This document shows, in pieces, positions 26,907-36,841 of a stretch of DNA of 64,000 nt. Positions within the stretch are counted from its first letter, which is position 1, and each line of letters opens with the position of its first letter. Source of the DNA: an uncultured delta proteobacterium (GTDB taxonomy: Bacteria > Desulfobacterota > Desulfobulbia > Desulfobulbales > Desulfocapsaceae); NCBI GenBank assembly GCA_903875445.1, contig CAIQWD010000107.1, positions 45,322 through 109,321 of the forward strand, in the 5' to 3' direction. The notes beneath the pieces are model-generated. The model searched no databases, had not been told where the DNA came from, and saw only the letters and a list, made by a program, of their open reading frames with translations. Both the position numbers and the translations under genes were made by a program.

Positions 26907-28973
26907 ATGAATAGAAAACCGGCAACGCACAACTCGGAAATCCCCATCCTGGTAGCGGTGCTGTTCTTTCTTGCTGTGTTGTTTGGCGGTACCGATCCTG
27001 CAGGGGCCTTCGAGCAGGAGAAGATTTCGCCTAAAAGCCTGCGAGTGGTGCTCGACAACAACTATCCGCCCTATGTCTTTCAAGCCGCCGACGGCACGAT
27101 CCAGGGAATTCTCATCGATCAATGGCGCCTTTTTGAAAAAACCACCGGCATTCGGGTTGAACTCAGTCCCATGGACTGGGGAAGTGCCATCAAAGGCATG
27201 AAAGCCGGGCAGTTCGATGTTATCGACACGATTTTCAAAACTACCGAACGACAAGGCTGGCTGGATTTCACCGAACCCTATGCCCGCCTTGAAGTTCCGG
27301 TCTTCTTCAATGCCCAGATCAGCGGCATTTCCGACGCTGCCTCCCTGCAGGGTTTTGCCGTAGCCGCCAAAGAAGGCGATGCCGCCGTAGACATCCTGCG
27401 CGATCATGGGGTGACAAACCTCATCCTCTTCAACGGCTATGAAGAGATCATTCAGGCCGCCAAGGAGCATAAGGTCAATGTCTTTGTCGTTGACGAACCT
27501 CCGGCCCTCTATTTTCTTCATAAATTCGAGATGCAGGAACTCTACAAGAAATCATCTCCGCTGTATGTCGGCGAGTTTCACCGCGCCGTAAGGAAAGGCG
27601 ATTCTTCAATATTGCATGCAATCACAACGGGTTTCGAGAAAATTCCGCCGCTTGAACTGCAGCGGATCGAGCAAAAATGGATCGGCACAGCCATTCCCCA
27701 TTTTTTCCAGGCGAAGATCCTTCCCTACCTCCTCCTTGCTGCATGTCTTATCCTGGTTCTGATCACGGCGCTTTATTTTTGGAACCGTATACTGCGCAAA
27801 GCAGTTGCCACCCGCACGCGGGCCCAGCGAACCAGTGAGGAGCGCTATCGCCTCCTCTTCAATGCCGAATCCGATGCCATCGTGGTGATCGATGTAAAAA
27901 CCCTCAACCACGTCGAGGCAAACGAGGCCGCCGTCGCCCTGTATGGGTATTCCCATGCGGAACTTCTCAAGCTTCGCCCCACCGATCTTTCAGCGGAACC
28001 GGAACAGACACGTTCCCAGATCGGCGGTGGCAGCGGAACAGTTCGCATCCCCCTGCGTTATCACAAGAAAAGCGATGGTACGATCTTTCCGGTTGAAATA
28101 GTCGCCCGCTTTTTCGAGCTTGACGGCAAAGAAATGCTTCTTGCCGCAATGCGCGATATTTCCGAACGTCTGCGAGCCGAGGAGGAACAGGCAAGGCTTC
28201 GAGAGGAATTGTCGCAGGCCCGCAAAATGGAATCCATCGGTCGGCTGGCAGGAGGAATAGCTCATGATTTCAATAATATGCTCGGAGTTATTCTCGGCCA
28301 TACCGAGCTTGCCCTAATGCGGCTGCCCGAAGAGGCACCCCTCCGCAATAACCTTACCGAGATTGACAAGGCCGCCCGTCGCTCCGCCGAATTGACCCGG
28401 CGATTGCTGGCCTTTGCCCGCAAACAGACGGTTATTCCCAAGGTGCTTGACTTAAATGAAATTGTCGACGGCATGCAGGCCATGCTCGGGCGACTTATCG
28501 GTGAAGATATTGATTTTCGCTGGTCGCCGGGGGAGAACCTCTGGTCGATAAAGATGGACCCCTCGCAGCTCGATCAGATTCTTGCAAACCTTTGTGCCAA
28601 TGCCCGAGACGCCATCAGGAATATCGGAAAAGTGGTGATCAGCACCGCCAACAGACATTTCGATGCTGCCTTTTGCGACAATCATGAAGGTTGCCGAGAG
28701 GGCGACTTTGTCGTTCTCTCGGTTGCCGACAATGGTTGCGGCATGGACAAGGAGGTGCTGGCGCACCTCTTCGAACCGTTTTATACCACCAAGGAGGTCG
28801 GCAAAGGCACCGGCCTTGGTCTGGCCACGGTCTATGGGATTGCCCAACAGAACGGGGGATTCATTACCGTCGACAGTGAGCCCGGAGAAGGCTCGTGCTT
28901 TGCGGTTTTTCTGCCGCGACATGAAGATCCGCAGGCCGTCCTTCAGGAAGAGCCGACCCTTACCCCGTCTTAA
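26907..28973 (+). CDS. Sensor histidine kinase with periplasmic solute-binding domain (SBP_bac_3) and PAS
   Basis: The product is 688 aa. A signal-like hydrophobic segment covers residues ~13-30. Residues ~45-270 form a bacterial extracellular solute-binding domain of family 3 (LRVVLDNNYPPYVFQAADGTIQGILIDQW; FDVIDTIFKTTERQGWLDFTEPY). A membrane helix lies near 275-293 and a PAS domain near 312-430. The kinase core has AGGIAHDFNNMLGVILGH (His near 453), LCANARDAI, DNGCGMD and GTGLGLATVYGI. It has no receiver domain. The binding domain resembles amino-acid receptors, but the ligand is unknown. It overlaps the convergent kinase at 28960 by 14 nt. Confidence 0.9.
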   Translation: MNRKPATHNSEIPILVAVLFFLAVLFGGTDPAGAFEQEKISPKSLRVVLDNNYPPYVFQAADGTIQGILIDQWRLFEKTTGIRVELSPMDWGSAIKGMKAGQFDVIDTIFKTTERQGWLDFTEPYARLEVPVFFNAQISGISDAASLQGFAVAAKEGDAAVDILRDHGVTNLILFNGYEEIIQAAKEHKVNVFVVDEPPALYFLHKFEMQELYKKSSPLYVGEFHRAVRKGDSSILHAITTGFEKIPPLELQRIEQKWIGTAIPHFFQAKILPYLLLAACLILVLITALYFWNRILRKAVATRTRAQRTSEERYRLLFNAESDAIVVIDVKTLNHVEANEAAVALYGYSHAELLKLRPTDLSAEPEQTRSQIGGGSGTVRIPLRYHKKSDGTIFPVEIVARFFELDGKEMLLAAMRDISERLRAEEEQARLREELSQARKMESIGRLAGGIAHDFNNMLGVILGHTELALMRLPEEAPLRNNLTEIDKAARRSAELTRRLLAFARKQTVIPKVLDLNEIVDGMQAMLGRLIGEDIDFRWSPGENLWSIKMDPSQLDQILANLCANARDAIRNIGKVVISTANRHFDAAFCDNHEGCREGDFVVLSVADNGCGMDKEVLAHLFEPFYTTKEVGKGTGLGLATVYGIAQQNGGFITVDSEPGEGSCFAVFLPRHEDPQAVLQEEPTLTPS

Positions 28974-31164
28974 CGCTCAGCTCGGCATGGATCGCTGCCG
29001 CCAGTTCTCGGATCATCAACGGTTTTTTGAGAAACGCACTTGCCCCCAGGCGCAGGGCTTCCTTCACCTCCTCGGTTTCCGCATAGCCGCTGACGATGAT
29101 CGCTTTCTGCCCGGGGTACATTTGAGTGATCCGTTCATAGGTTTCCCGCCCGCTGATGCCGGGACTCATGATCATGTCGAGAATAAGCAAATCAACCGGT
29201 TGATGCCGCAGGTATTCAAGCGCCGATTCGCCGCTTGGTACCGATTCGACCTGATAGCCGAGTTTTTCAACAATGCTCGAAGTGATCAATCTCTGGGTGC
29301 TTACATCGTCAACCACGAGAATGCGCTCGCCCTTACCTTTTAAGCGGGCCAGATCAAGGGTCGGTTCGAGATGCTGCTCCATCTTAGTGGTTACCGGAAA
29401 ATGGATGGTAAACTGCGTCCCCTGCGCCGTACTCGACACGCTGATGTAACCGTTATGATCCTGCACTACGTTCCAGACGACGGTGAGGCCAAGGCCCGTG
29501 CCGCTTCGCCCCAGGATTTTTTTCGAATAAAACGGTTCGAAGATTTTCTCCAAATCGTCACTCGATATGCCCTTGCCCTGATCGGCAACCGTCAGCACCA
29601 CATAGTCGCCTTCTTCAATGTCGGAATCGCCTTTTGACAGGGAGTCAATCTGCTTGTTCCCAAGGGATATCGTCACATGGGCGGGAGGATTGCTCGCTTC
29701 GAAGCTGTTCGATACGAGGTTCATGAGGATCTTACGGATATGGACTCGGGAGCCCATGATGTTTGTCGTATCGCTTGCCAGACTGGTCGAAAGCGTAATG
29801 CCGGGATGATAATGTTCGATCATCCGAAACTCCGGGGATTGCAAATACTCTTTAATAATTGCAATGAGATTTATCGGCTCCTTGACAACTGCCACCCCGC
29901 GCGCAACCGTCAGCAGATCCTGGACAATCGCCGAGGCCCGCATCCCCGACTCGCGCATTATCTCGATCGGTCGCCGCATCTTATCACCTTCCGGCAGTTC
30001 TAGAAGGAGGAGGTCGGGATAACTGACAATCCCTGAAAGGATGTTGTTGAGGTCATGGGCCACGCCCCCGGCGAGCAGTCCAAGGGACTCCATCTTCCTG
30101 GCCCGAACCTCGAAGAGACGGCTTTCTTGGAGTGCTTTTTCATTTTTGTTGCGAACAGTCACATCGATCAAGGTGCTGATACCCCGCAGATCGGGGAGAC
30201 GGGCAGTCCGAAATTCAATATCCTTGACAGTCCCATTCTTACAGGTAACCCGGTATTCACAGCTGGGGCCTTCTCTGCCTGCCGCTTTCCAGTGGTGAAT
30301 TGTCTGCTGCCGGTACACCGGGTCCGGATAGGCGAGGTTCGGCCAGTCCGATAAACGCCGGAGATCGGTTTGATCATAGCCGGTGATTTCCGAAAAGCTG
30401 GTATTAAGGTGGAGAAAATTCTTGTCTTTGTCCCAAACGGCAACACCCAATGGAATATGGTGCAATAAGCTGGTCAGCAAGGCATGTTGCTGCTGGATCT
30501 CTTTATTGGCGACAATCTCCTTGTTTTTGACGGCGATCTGGCGAAAAACCAGGAAAAGCAGCATAAAGGCAAGAGCCAGGGTAAGAACGAACAGCAGGTT
30601 GACGCTGCGCTGAAAGATCTCCAGACGATTCCGTTCCCTGTCGAGAATACTCTGTGCGCCGACCCAAGACTCATATTTGATTTTGATGGCCTTTTGGAAG
30701 GCCTCGGTTATTCGGTCGCGAATGATACTCAAGGCGACAAATGAATCCGGTGTATTTCCGGACACGCCGTCAACCAGCCATATCTGCAGATCGGCTATGG
30801 CTGGGGCAATAACCGCATGAAACGCCGAAGCATTGACCATGTTATTGGCGACGTAGGTATTTCTCAGCTCAACAATGCGGTTGTAGGCGCGAAAGACATT
30901 TGTCCTCAGTTCGTCGAGATGCAGAGGATCTTCGGTGATGGCGGCGAGACGTGCCGAAGAAACCACTGCCGAAACTTCATCCAAGGTCATGGAGAGTGAA
31001 TTCAGCTCGCCAAAAAGCTCTGAAGGGAGGTTTTTTTCAATGGAATGCAAGGTCTTATTGGTGTAGACGATAACCACAATGACGGCAAGAAAGACCAACA
31101 GGATGCTGCCGAACATGAGGCCTTGGGGAACCAACCTGCGGATCGAAAGCGGTACTTTGGTCAT
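28960..31164 (-). CDS. Hybrid sensor histidine kinase with PAS and C-terminal receiver
   Basis: The product is 734 aa. Membrane helices lie near residues 12-34 and 190-212 and enclose an alpha-helical periplasmic segment. A PAS domain spans about 228-350 (GVAVWDKDKNFLHLNTSFSEITGYDQTDL). The kinase core has LAGGVAHDLNNILSGIVSY (His near 370), LVSNSFEAS, DQGKGIS and GTGLGLTVVWNVV. The receiver spans about 612-730, with ILVVDDVSTQRL, LLILDMIMSPGISG and FLKKPL. Its start overlaps the stop of the TAXI binding protein gene (ATGA), so the two are translationally coupled. Confidence 0.9.
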   Translation of the reverse strand: MTKVPLSIRRLVPQGLMFGSILLVFLAVIVVIVYTNKTLHSIEKNLPSELFGELNSLSMTLDEVSAVVSSARLAAITEDPLHLDELRTNVFRAYNRIVELRNTYVANNMVNASAFHAVIAPAIADLQIWLVDGVSGNTPDSFVALSIIRDRITEAFQKAIKIKYESWVGAQSILDRERNRLEIFQRSVNLLFVLTLALAFMLLFLVFRQIAVKNKEIVANKEIQQQHALLTSLLHHIPLGVAVWDKDKNFLHLNTSFSEITGYDQTDLRRLSDWPNLAYPDPVYRQQTIHHWKAAGREGPSCEYRVTCKNGTVKDIEFRTARLPDLRGISTLIDVTVRNKNEKALQESRLFEVRARKMESLGLLAGGVAHDLNNILSGIVSYPDLLLLELPEGDKMRRPIEIMRESGMRASAIVQDLLTVARGVAVVKEPINLIAIIKEYLQSPEFRMIEHYHPGITLSTSLASDTTNIMGSRVHIRKILMNLVSNSFEASNPPAHVTISLGNKQIDSLSKGDSDIEEGDYVVLTVADQGKGISSDDLEKIFEPFYSKKILGRSGTGLGLTVVWNVVQDHNGYISVSSTAQGTQFTIHFPVTTKMEQHLEPTLDLARLKGKGERILVVDDVSTQRLITSSIVEKLGYQVESVPSGESALEYLRHQPVDLLILDMIMSPGISGRETYERITQMYPGQKAIIVSGYAETEEVKEALRLGASAFLKKPLMIRELAAAIHAELSVKTG

Positions 31165-32234
31165 TGCTGCACCATCCCCCGGTCCCGGTAAAAACGCTCC
31201 GCCCCGGGGTGCAAAGGAATGGAAACACCCCGCAGAGCGGAATCCAGGCTAATGTCCTTGCCCAGAGGATGTCCTTCCTGCAGGAGCTTGATGGTTTCCG
31301 GGCTGAAAAGTCCTTCGGTGACGGCATAGGCTATCTCGTCGGACATTTTGTCGCTTACGACGAGGAGCGCATACGACTCAAGTGTCGGGGTTTCCGGGAC
31401 GTCGGGATATATATCTCCCCCGATCTTTCCCGGAGTGAGGTATTTATATCGCTGACTTACGGCAGCAATGACATGCGCATCCATGGGGAGAAGGCTAATG
31501 CCGATATCAAGCAGTTTACTTACCGCCACATTCGGTGCCCCGGCCATAATGGCAAAACCCTGCAGCTGACCGCTTTTCATCTTGTCCTCGGTGAAAGCCG
31601 GCTTCAGATAGAGGGGAAGAAGATCATTTTCGTCCATCCCATAGGCCTCAAGCACTATATCCATTATGGCCCGTGATCCCGAACCGAGTTCATCGACGGA
31701 GATTCTTTTCCCTTTAAGATCATGAAAGGTGTCGATCCCGGCGTCTTTTCTCACCACCAGTTGGAATTTCTCGGAATAGAGGGCGGCAATAGCTCTGACC
31801 TTTGCCGTATCCGGCAGGCCTGCAAAATCTCCCTGGCGGCTGTAAGCGAGGGCGGCGATATCCGCCTGCACCATCCCGGCTTCGAGTTCACCGGCGATGA
31901 CCGCGCGGAGGTTTTCGATTGATCCGGCGGAATTTTGGGCAACCCCGATGATACCCCGTAAGGCCGAAGAGTCCTTGGCCGCCGAGAGAGTCAGGCCGGC
32001 GGCGATAAGCTTACCGACGGGATAATACACCCCGGTGCTCCCGCCGGTGCCGATCCGAAATGGCGTAAAGGCTGGGGTCGGTGGGCAAGCTCCAAAAATA
32101 ATGAGCGTGACGGCGACCATCAGGATGAGGATACTTTTCCTTTGACAGATGCTGCAGATATCCGGTTTCTGCCACCAGCCGCCTCGCCTCTTTTGCGATA
32201 ATGCTTGCCGACATAAGGTGTTTCTGTTCAACAT
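31161..32234 (-). CDS. TAXI-family solute-binding protein, orphan, coupled to a hybrid kinase
   Basis: The product is 357 aa. A hydrophobic segment near residues 35-50 (ILILMVAVTLIIFGAC) is a signal or lipoprotein signal, and IFGAC could be a lipobox. The start may be further in than 32234. The mature part matches TAXI TRAP-transporter binding proteins: FRIGTGGSTGVYYPVGKLIA, QNSAGSIENLRAVIAGELEAGMVQADIA, LKGKRISVDELGSGSRA. No TRAP membrane subunit is nearby; the next gene is a hybrid histidine kinase with an overlapping start codon. The protein therefore probably serves as a periplasmic ligand sensor for that kinase rather than for uptake (inference). Confidence 0.85.
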   Translation of the reverse strand: MLNRNTLCRQALSQKRRGGWWQKPDICSICQRKSILILMVAVTLIIFGACPPTPAFTPFRIGTGGSTGVYYPVGKLIAAGLTLSAAKDSSALRGIIGVAQNSAGSIENLRAVIAGELEAGMVQADIAALAYSRQGDFAGLPDTAKVRAIAALYSEKFQLVVRKDAGIDTFHDLKGKRISVDELGSGSRAIMDIVLEAYGMDENDLLPLYLKPAFTEDKMKSGQLQGFAIMAGAPNVAVSKLLDIGISLLPMDAHVIAAVSQRYKYLTPGKIGGDIYPDVPETPTLESYALLVVSDKMSDEIAYAVTEGLFSPETIKLLQEGHPLGKDISLDSALRGVSIPLHPGAERFYRDRGMVQQ

Positions 32235-32482
32235 GGGGTTGCCTCATTGCCTGGCTTTAAGGTTGTTCAGCCCAGGGGGGAAAATCGTGCTATAACAAGC
32301 TGAGAACCCAATAATAACTGCATACTACATAAAAGCCTATCGTGTTCTCCGACTGAAAACAAGTCCTTTTTCTCGGGCCGGAGAGAGCCGCAACACCATT
32401 TGTCGGTCACTTTTCGACAATCCGATGCACCAAAGAAAATTTTGCCGGTAGAAATTTGACAGGCTGCTTCCTCTTCCATACA

Positions 32483-34096
32483 ATGAGGTATCCGTTCGTT
32501 TTTCTCTGGTTCCTATCTGGAGCATTGCTCGTCACAACAGAATTTCCGTTTGGCATAGAAGGCATATTTTCAGACAATCGATCAACAAGAGCCGATGGCC
32601 GCCACCTACAGCAAGCAACCGTGGATATAAAAAGAAAGAAAATCCTTGTGGTTGACAACAACCCGGTCATCCTCAAGCTCATGCATGAATTTCTGACGAG
32701 AAGCGGACACGACACGACCTGTGTCGATGACGTTTTCGGTTGCCTTGACACACTTGTCGAAATGACGCCCGATGTCATCTTCATCGACCTCATCATGCCG
32801 GGAATCGGCGGCGACGACCTGTGTCGCATCCTCCGCAACATGGATAACCTGCAGAACTGTTACCTGGCCATTGTCTCAGCTGTTGCCCTGGAGCAGCAAC
32901 TCGACTTCCGGCAACTGGGAGCCGACGCCCTCATTGCCAAAGGACCTTTCAGTGAGATGCGCCGGCACATCCTCCAGGCTCTCGGCGATTCGGAAAAACC
33001 TCGACGCGAGATCATTGTTCCGGCTCTGCAAGGCGCCGAAAACCTGCACAGCCGCCAAATTTCACGAGAGCTGCTGCAAAACAATCAGCATTTGAAAGTC
33101 ATCCTTGAGAGTATGTCGCAAGGCATTATCGAACTCCTCGGGGTGCGAATTGCCTATGTCAATCCCAAGGCCGCCACCTTCCTCGGCCTCCCCCGCGAGA
33201 AGCTCCTCGGCAGGCACATTTCGGACTCGTTCCCCCAGGCGCTCCTTGATGCCATGGCAAGCCCTTTGCCTGAACCGCCATCAGGTCCCGCCTCGATTCA
33301 ACTGAACAGCTACCAGGTGACGCTTGAACATTTCAACATTGCCGGTAAGCCGCCAAGCACCATCCTCATGCTCTCCGATATCACCGAAAGGCGGCAGATG
33401 GAAGCGGTCATTGAGGCTGCCAATCTCACCAAAAACCTCGGCTACGTGTTCTCGGGCATTCGCCACGAGATCGGCAATCCGGTCAACTCCATCAAAATGG
33501 CCTTAAGCGTTTTGCAAAGAAATCTTGGCGAATATGACCGGGACACCATCGCCCTGTTTCTCGACCGCTCCCTGCAGGAAGTTACCCGCCTTGAGTATCT
33601 GCTCAAAGCCCTGAAGAACTACAGTCTGTTTGAACGACCGGTTATGCAGAAGCTGCCGGTTGCCGAATTTCTCACCGATTTTATCGCTCTGATCAGAAAC
33701 GACTTTGAAAAACAGCATATCAAGATCCAGCACATTCTCCCCGATGATGGTCTGCTTGTTCTCGCCGACAGCCGGGCCCTGCACCATGTCATGCTCAATC
33801 TGATCACCAATGCCGCCGACGCCCTCTGCGATTGCCAAAATCCGCAGATCATCGTCAGCGCCGGCGGATCCCTTGAGCAAGTAGAAATCAAGGTTGACGA
33901 TAACGGCAAAGGCATCTCGGAGACGGAGCAGCAGAATCTTTTCAAACCCTTTTTCACGTCAAAACCCACCGGGACCGGTTTGGGTCTGGTCATCGTCAAA
34001 AAAATGCTCCTCGCCATGAATGGCAGGATCGCCATGGAAAGCTATCAGGGAATGGGAACGACGGTTACCCTTACCCTGCCCGGAGTGGAACGATGA
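32483..34096 (+). CDS. Histidine kinase with N-terminal receiver and PAS domain
   Basis: The product is 537 aa from ATG 32483; a TTG at 32456 or an internal GTG near 32623 are alternatives. The first ~45 residues include a hydrophobic stretch that is odd before a cytoplasmic receiver, so the start may be too early. The receiver has KILVVDNNPVIL and VIFIDLIMPGIGG (~residues 52-165). A PAS-like domain lies near 200-305. The kinase core has FSGIRHEIGNPVNSIKMALS (His near 330), LITNAADAL, DNGKGIS and GTGLGLVIVKKML. Its stop overlaps the start of the sigma-54 regulator (ATGA), the probable phospho-partner. Confidence 0.85.
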   Translation: MRYPFVFLWFLSGALLVTTEFPFGIEGIFSDNRSTRADGRHLQQATVDIKRKKILVVDNNPVILKLMHEFLTRSGHDTTCVDDVFGCLDTLVEMTPDVIFIDLIMPGIGGDDLCRILRNMDNLQNCYLAIVSAVALEQQLDFRQLGADALIAKGPFSEMRRHILQALGDSEKPRREIIVPALQGAENLHSRQISRELLQNNQHLKVILESMSQGIIELLGVRIAYVNPKAATFLGLPREKLLGRHISDSFPQALLDAMASPLPEPPSGPASIQLNSYQVTLEHFNIAGKPPSTILMLSDITERRQMEAVIEAANLTKNLGYVFSGIRHEIGNPVNSIKMALSVLQRNLGEYDRDTIALFLDRSLQEVTRLEYLLKALKNYSLFERPVMQKLPVAEFLTDFIALIRNDFEKQHIKIQHILPDDGLLVLADSRALHHVMLNLITNAADALCDCQNPQIIVSAGGSLEQVEIKVDDNGKGISETEQQNLFKPFFTSKPTGTGLGLVIVKKMLLAMNGRIAMESYQGMGTTVTLTLPGVER

Positions 34097-35475
34097 ACGA
34101 ACAAGGGGGCAAGACACTCCTCATCATTGACGACGACCGGTTGTTCTGTGCAGCGGTTCTGGCCTTTTTTAAAAACGCCGCCTTCACCACAATCTCCGTG
34201 CACACCGGCGGAGACGGCCTAGCCTGGTGCAGCAACAACCGAGCCGATGTCGTTCTTCTCGATCAAAAGCTTCCCGACAGCGAGGGGCTGCAGCTGTGCG
34301 AGGCGATTCTCGACAAGTGCGAGCAGGCGAAGATCATTTTCATTACCGCCTATCCGAGCTTTGATCATGCCGTACAGGCCTTGCGCAACGGCGCCCACGA
34401 TTACCTGTCAAAACCGATGGAGCTGGAGGAGCTGCAACTGGCTGTTGAAAGAGCCTTTCGCACCGCCCAGCTGGAACGAGTCGAACAGCTGCAAAAGCTG
34501 CACATCCACCGGGAATCCCAGCAAAATAAACTGATAGGCCGACATGGCGGGCTGCGCACCGTCAACCACCTGATCGAACTCGCCGCCGCCAATCGGGCGC
34601 CGGTTCTCATTACCGGGGAAACCGGCACCGGCAAAAATGTCGTCGCCAAGGCCATCCACTATTTTCATAACGACCATGCCCCGTCGTTTGTCGATGCCAA
34701 CTGCGCCGCTTTGCCGGAAAACCTCATAGAATCCGAGCTATTCGGCCATGAAAAAGGATCTTTTACCGGTGCTCTGGCCCTGCGCAAAGGGCTCTTTGAA
34801 ATGGCCGACGGCGGTACCCTCTTTCTCGATGAAATCGGCGAAATCCCCCTCCATCTCCAGGCAAAGCTGCTTGGTATTTTAGATAATGGCGTACTGCGCC
34901 GCCTTGGCAGCCAGACCGCAAGAAAAATCGACGTGCGGATAATCGCCGCTACAAATATCGACCTCGAACAGGCGGCCCTCGGCAAGACCTTCCGCGAAGA
35001 CCTGTATTATCGTTTAAGCGTTATGAGAATCCACTTGCCACCCCTGCGGCAACGGCGGGAAGATATAAAGGAACTCAGTTATTATTTCCTCAAAAAAATA
35101 GCCCCGGACCAGGGCCTCACCCTGCCCGCAGAGGAACTCAAGGCACTTATCGATTATCCCTGGCCCGGTAACGTCAGGGAATTGAGGAACATTTTGGAGA
35201 GGGCCATAATCCTGCGAGAAGGAAAGGCCGTACACCCGGCCCGCCTCCTTGCTTCTAAGCCGCCTCCGGATAGATCAAACTTTGCCAACATGGTCCCGCC
35301 TCCTGCCGCTGACGCGATCCAGCCTCTCGCCGACCTGGAAAAAGACCATATCCAAAAAGCCCTCACCGCTTTTGCGGGCAACCACACTCGCGTCGCCCTG
35401 GCCCTCGGCATTGCCCGTTCAACACTCCTCCGAAAGCTTGATCAGCACCGTCTCAAACCGGGTGATTCAAAATAG
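34093..35475 (+). CDS. NtrC-family sigma-54-dependent response regulator
   Basis: The product is 460 aa in the order receiver, AAA+, Fis-type HTH. The receiver has LLIIDDDRLF, VVLLDQKLPDSEG and YLSKPME. The AAA+ domain has TGETGTGKNVVAKAIH (Walker A, ~174), ELFGHEKGSFTGAL (the sigma-54 contact loop, GSFTGA for the usual GAFTGA), GGTLFLDEIGEIP (Walker B) and YPWPGNVRELRNIL. The C-terminal helix-turn-helix is KALTAFAGNHTRVALALGIARSTLLRKL. It activates RNA polymerase with sigma-54 at unknown promoters. It overlaps the kinase gene at 32483, so the two form an operon. Confidence 0.92.
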   Translation: MNEQGGKTLLIIDDDRLFCAAVLAFFKNAAFTTISVHTGGDGLAWCSNNRADVVLLDQKLPDSEGLQLCEAILDKCEQAKIIFITAYPSFDHAVQALRNGAHDYLSKPMELEELQLAVERAFRTAQLERVEQLQKLHIHRESQQNKLIGRHGGLRTVNHLIELAAANRAPVLITGETGTGKNVVAKAIHYFHNDHAPSFVDANCAALPENLIESELFGHEKGSFTGALALRKGLFEMADGGTLFLDEIGEIPLHLQAKLLGILDNGVLRRLGSQTARKIDVRIIAATNIDLEQAALGKTFREDLYYRLSVMRIHLPPLRQRREDIKELSYYFLKKIAPDQGLTLPAEELKALIDYPWPGNVRELRNILERAIILREGKAVHPARLLASKPPPDRSNFANMVPPPAADAIQPLADLEKDHIQKALTAFAGNHTRVALALGIARSTLLRKLDQHRLKPGDSK

Positions 35476-35665
35476 GACAGTGACGCAAAATAGATCAACC
35501 GGGCTGCAGCCGCGAAGACCTCCTATCCTTTTCCACCTCTCTTTTGCGTCGCGAATTGCCTCAATTTTCAAAAAAACCGGGGGCCAACCACCGCCATGGC
35601 ATGGCATATGCTTTCTCCAAGAGAAACAAGTGTAATGTATTTCATAGCCTCTGGAAGGGCCAAGC

Positions 35666-36841
35666 ATGAACAAGGTTCTCATTGTCGATGACGAAGTCAG
35701 GTTTTTGCAGAGTATCGAAGCCGGCCTGGCAAGCTACGCTGACCGCTTCAATGTCCGCACCGCCACCAACGGTCGTTCCGCCCTGGAAATCCTCAATGCG
35801 GAAAAAATCGACCTGCTGGTAACCGACCTGCGTATGCCGGAAATGGATGGCTTTGCCCTGCTCGCCCACGTTGCGATAACCTCTCCGTTCATGCCTGCCA
35901 TTGTTATGACTGCCTTCGCCACTCCGGAGATAGAGGAGAAGGTCAATATCACCGGGACGGCCAGACTGCTCGAAAAACCTATTGATTTTGAGCGCTTGGC
36001 AGAGGCGATTCTGGAGGGGCTGCAACAGGAAGGCAAAGAAGGAGCGGTTGCCGGTTTTTCCCTGGCAAATTTTCTGCAACTTCTATCGCTCGAACAAAAG
36101 ACCTGTCTTCTCAACATCAGAAATGACCGGAGCGACGGTTACATTTATTTGGAACAGGGTGAAATCGCCGCAGCGGTGGCGGGTGCCATTAAAGGCGAAG
36201 ATGCGCTTTTTTTCCTTCTGGCTTGCGAAAATGTCCGTATCATCTTCAAAAAATTGCCGCAAAAGAAAATTGCAAAAGTCATCAACAAGCCCCTGATGTC
36301 CCTGCTTATGGAGGGCATGCGCCGAGTAGATGAGGAAAACCACAGGCTCACGGTAACCCAAACGGCTGCAAAAAATCGGCAACCGCCAGCCACAGATAGC
36401 ACCGAAGAGAAAGAAATACCACATCAACCAAACAATGGAGGAAAAGTCATGAGTAAACTGGAAGAAATCCTAGAAAAGATGAGAGATATCGAAGGATTCA
36501 TGGCAGTCGGCGTTTTCACGCCAAACGGCGAAATGGCCGCACAGGTCACAACCACCAACTTAAAACTGGCCGAGATAGGTTCGCTAGCCAACGATGTATT
36601 GTTAAAGGCCCAGAAGGCCACCGACGTCATGAATGTCGGACGGGGACAAGTCGTCCACATCGAGGCACCCAAAGCCCACGTCATTGCCCGCTGTCTCAAC
36701 GAAGCCGACGATTTCTCCCAGACCCAGTCAGGTAAGGCACATATCCACCTCATTATGCTGTTGAGCCGCGATGCCAATCTGGCGATGGGCAAGATCAAAC
36801 TTGAAGCCATCATTCATCAGGTTGCCGAATCTTTTCGCTAA
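35666..36841 (+). CDS. Receiver-DUF4388-Roadblock/LC7 three-domain signalling protein
   Basis: The product is 391 aa. Residues ~1-118 are a receiver (VLIVDDEVRF, LVTDLRMPEMDG, LLEKPIDF). Residues ~130-230 resemble DUF4388/PatA N-terminal domains (FSLANFLQLLSLEQKTCLLNIRN; IYLEQGEIAAA). After a Gln/Asn/Pro-rich linker, residues ~262-391 are a Roadblock/LC7 domain (LEEILEKMRDIEGFMAVGVFTPNGEMAAQV). Roadblock proteins regulate small GTPases and polarity in bacteria. An internal ribosome site (GGAGG at 36437) precedes an in-frame ATG at 36449 exactly at the Roadblock boundary, so a separate 130-aa Roadblock protein may also be made. Confidence 0.85.
   Translation: MNKVLIVDDEVRFLQSIEAGLASYADRFNVRTATNGRSALEILNAEKIDLLVTDLRMPEMDGFALLAHVAITSPFMPAIVMTAFATPEIEEKVNITGTARLLEKPIDFERLAEAILEGLQQEGKEGAVAGFSLANFLQLLSLEQKTCLLNIRNDRSDGYIYLEQGEIAAAVAGAIKGEDALFFLLACENVRIIFKKLPQKKIAKVINKPLMSLLMEGMRRVDEENHRLTVTQTAAKNRQPPATDSTEEKEIPHQPNNGGKVMSKLEEILEKMRDIEGFMAVGVFTPNGEMAAQVTTTNLKLAEIGSLANDVLLKAQKATDVMNVGRGQVVHIEAPKAHVIARCLNEADDFSQTQSGKAHIHLIMLLSRDANLAMGKIKLEAIIHQVAESFR
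36437..36451 (+). promoter_or_regulatory. Internal ribosome binding site and start codon within the receiver-Roadblock gene
   Basis: GGAGG at 36437-36441 stands 7 nt before an in-frame ATG at 36449, in the linker just before the Roadblock domain. The spacing is ideal. It would give a free Roadblock protein alongside the full-length fusion. Confidence 0.55.
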
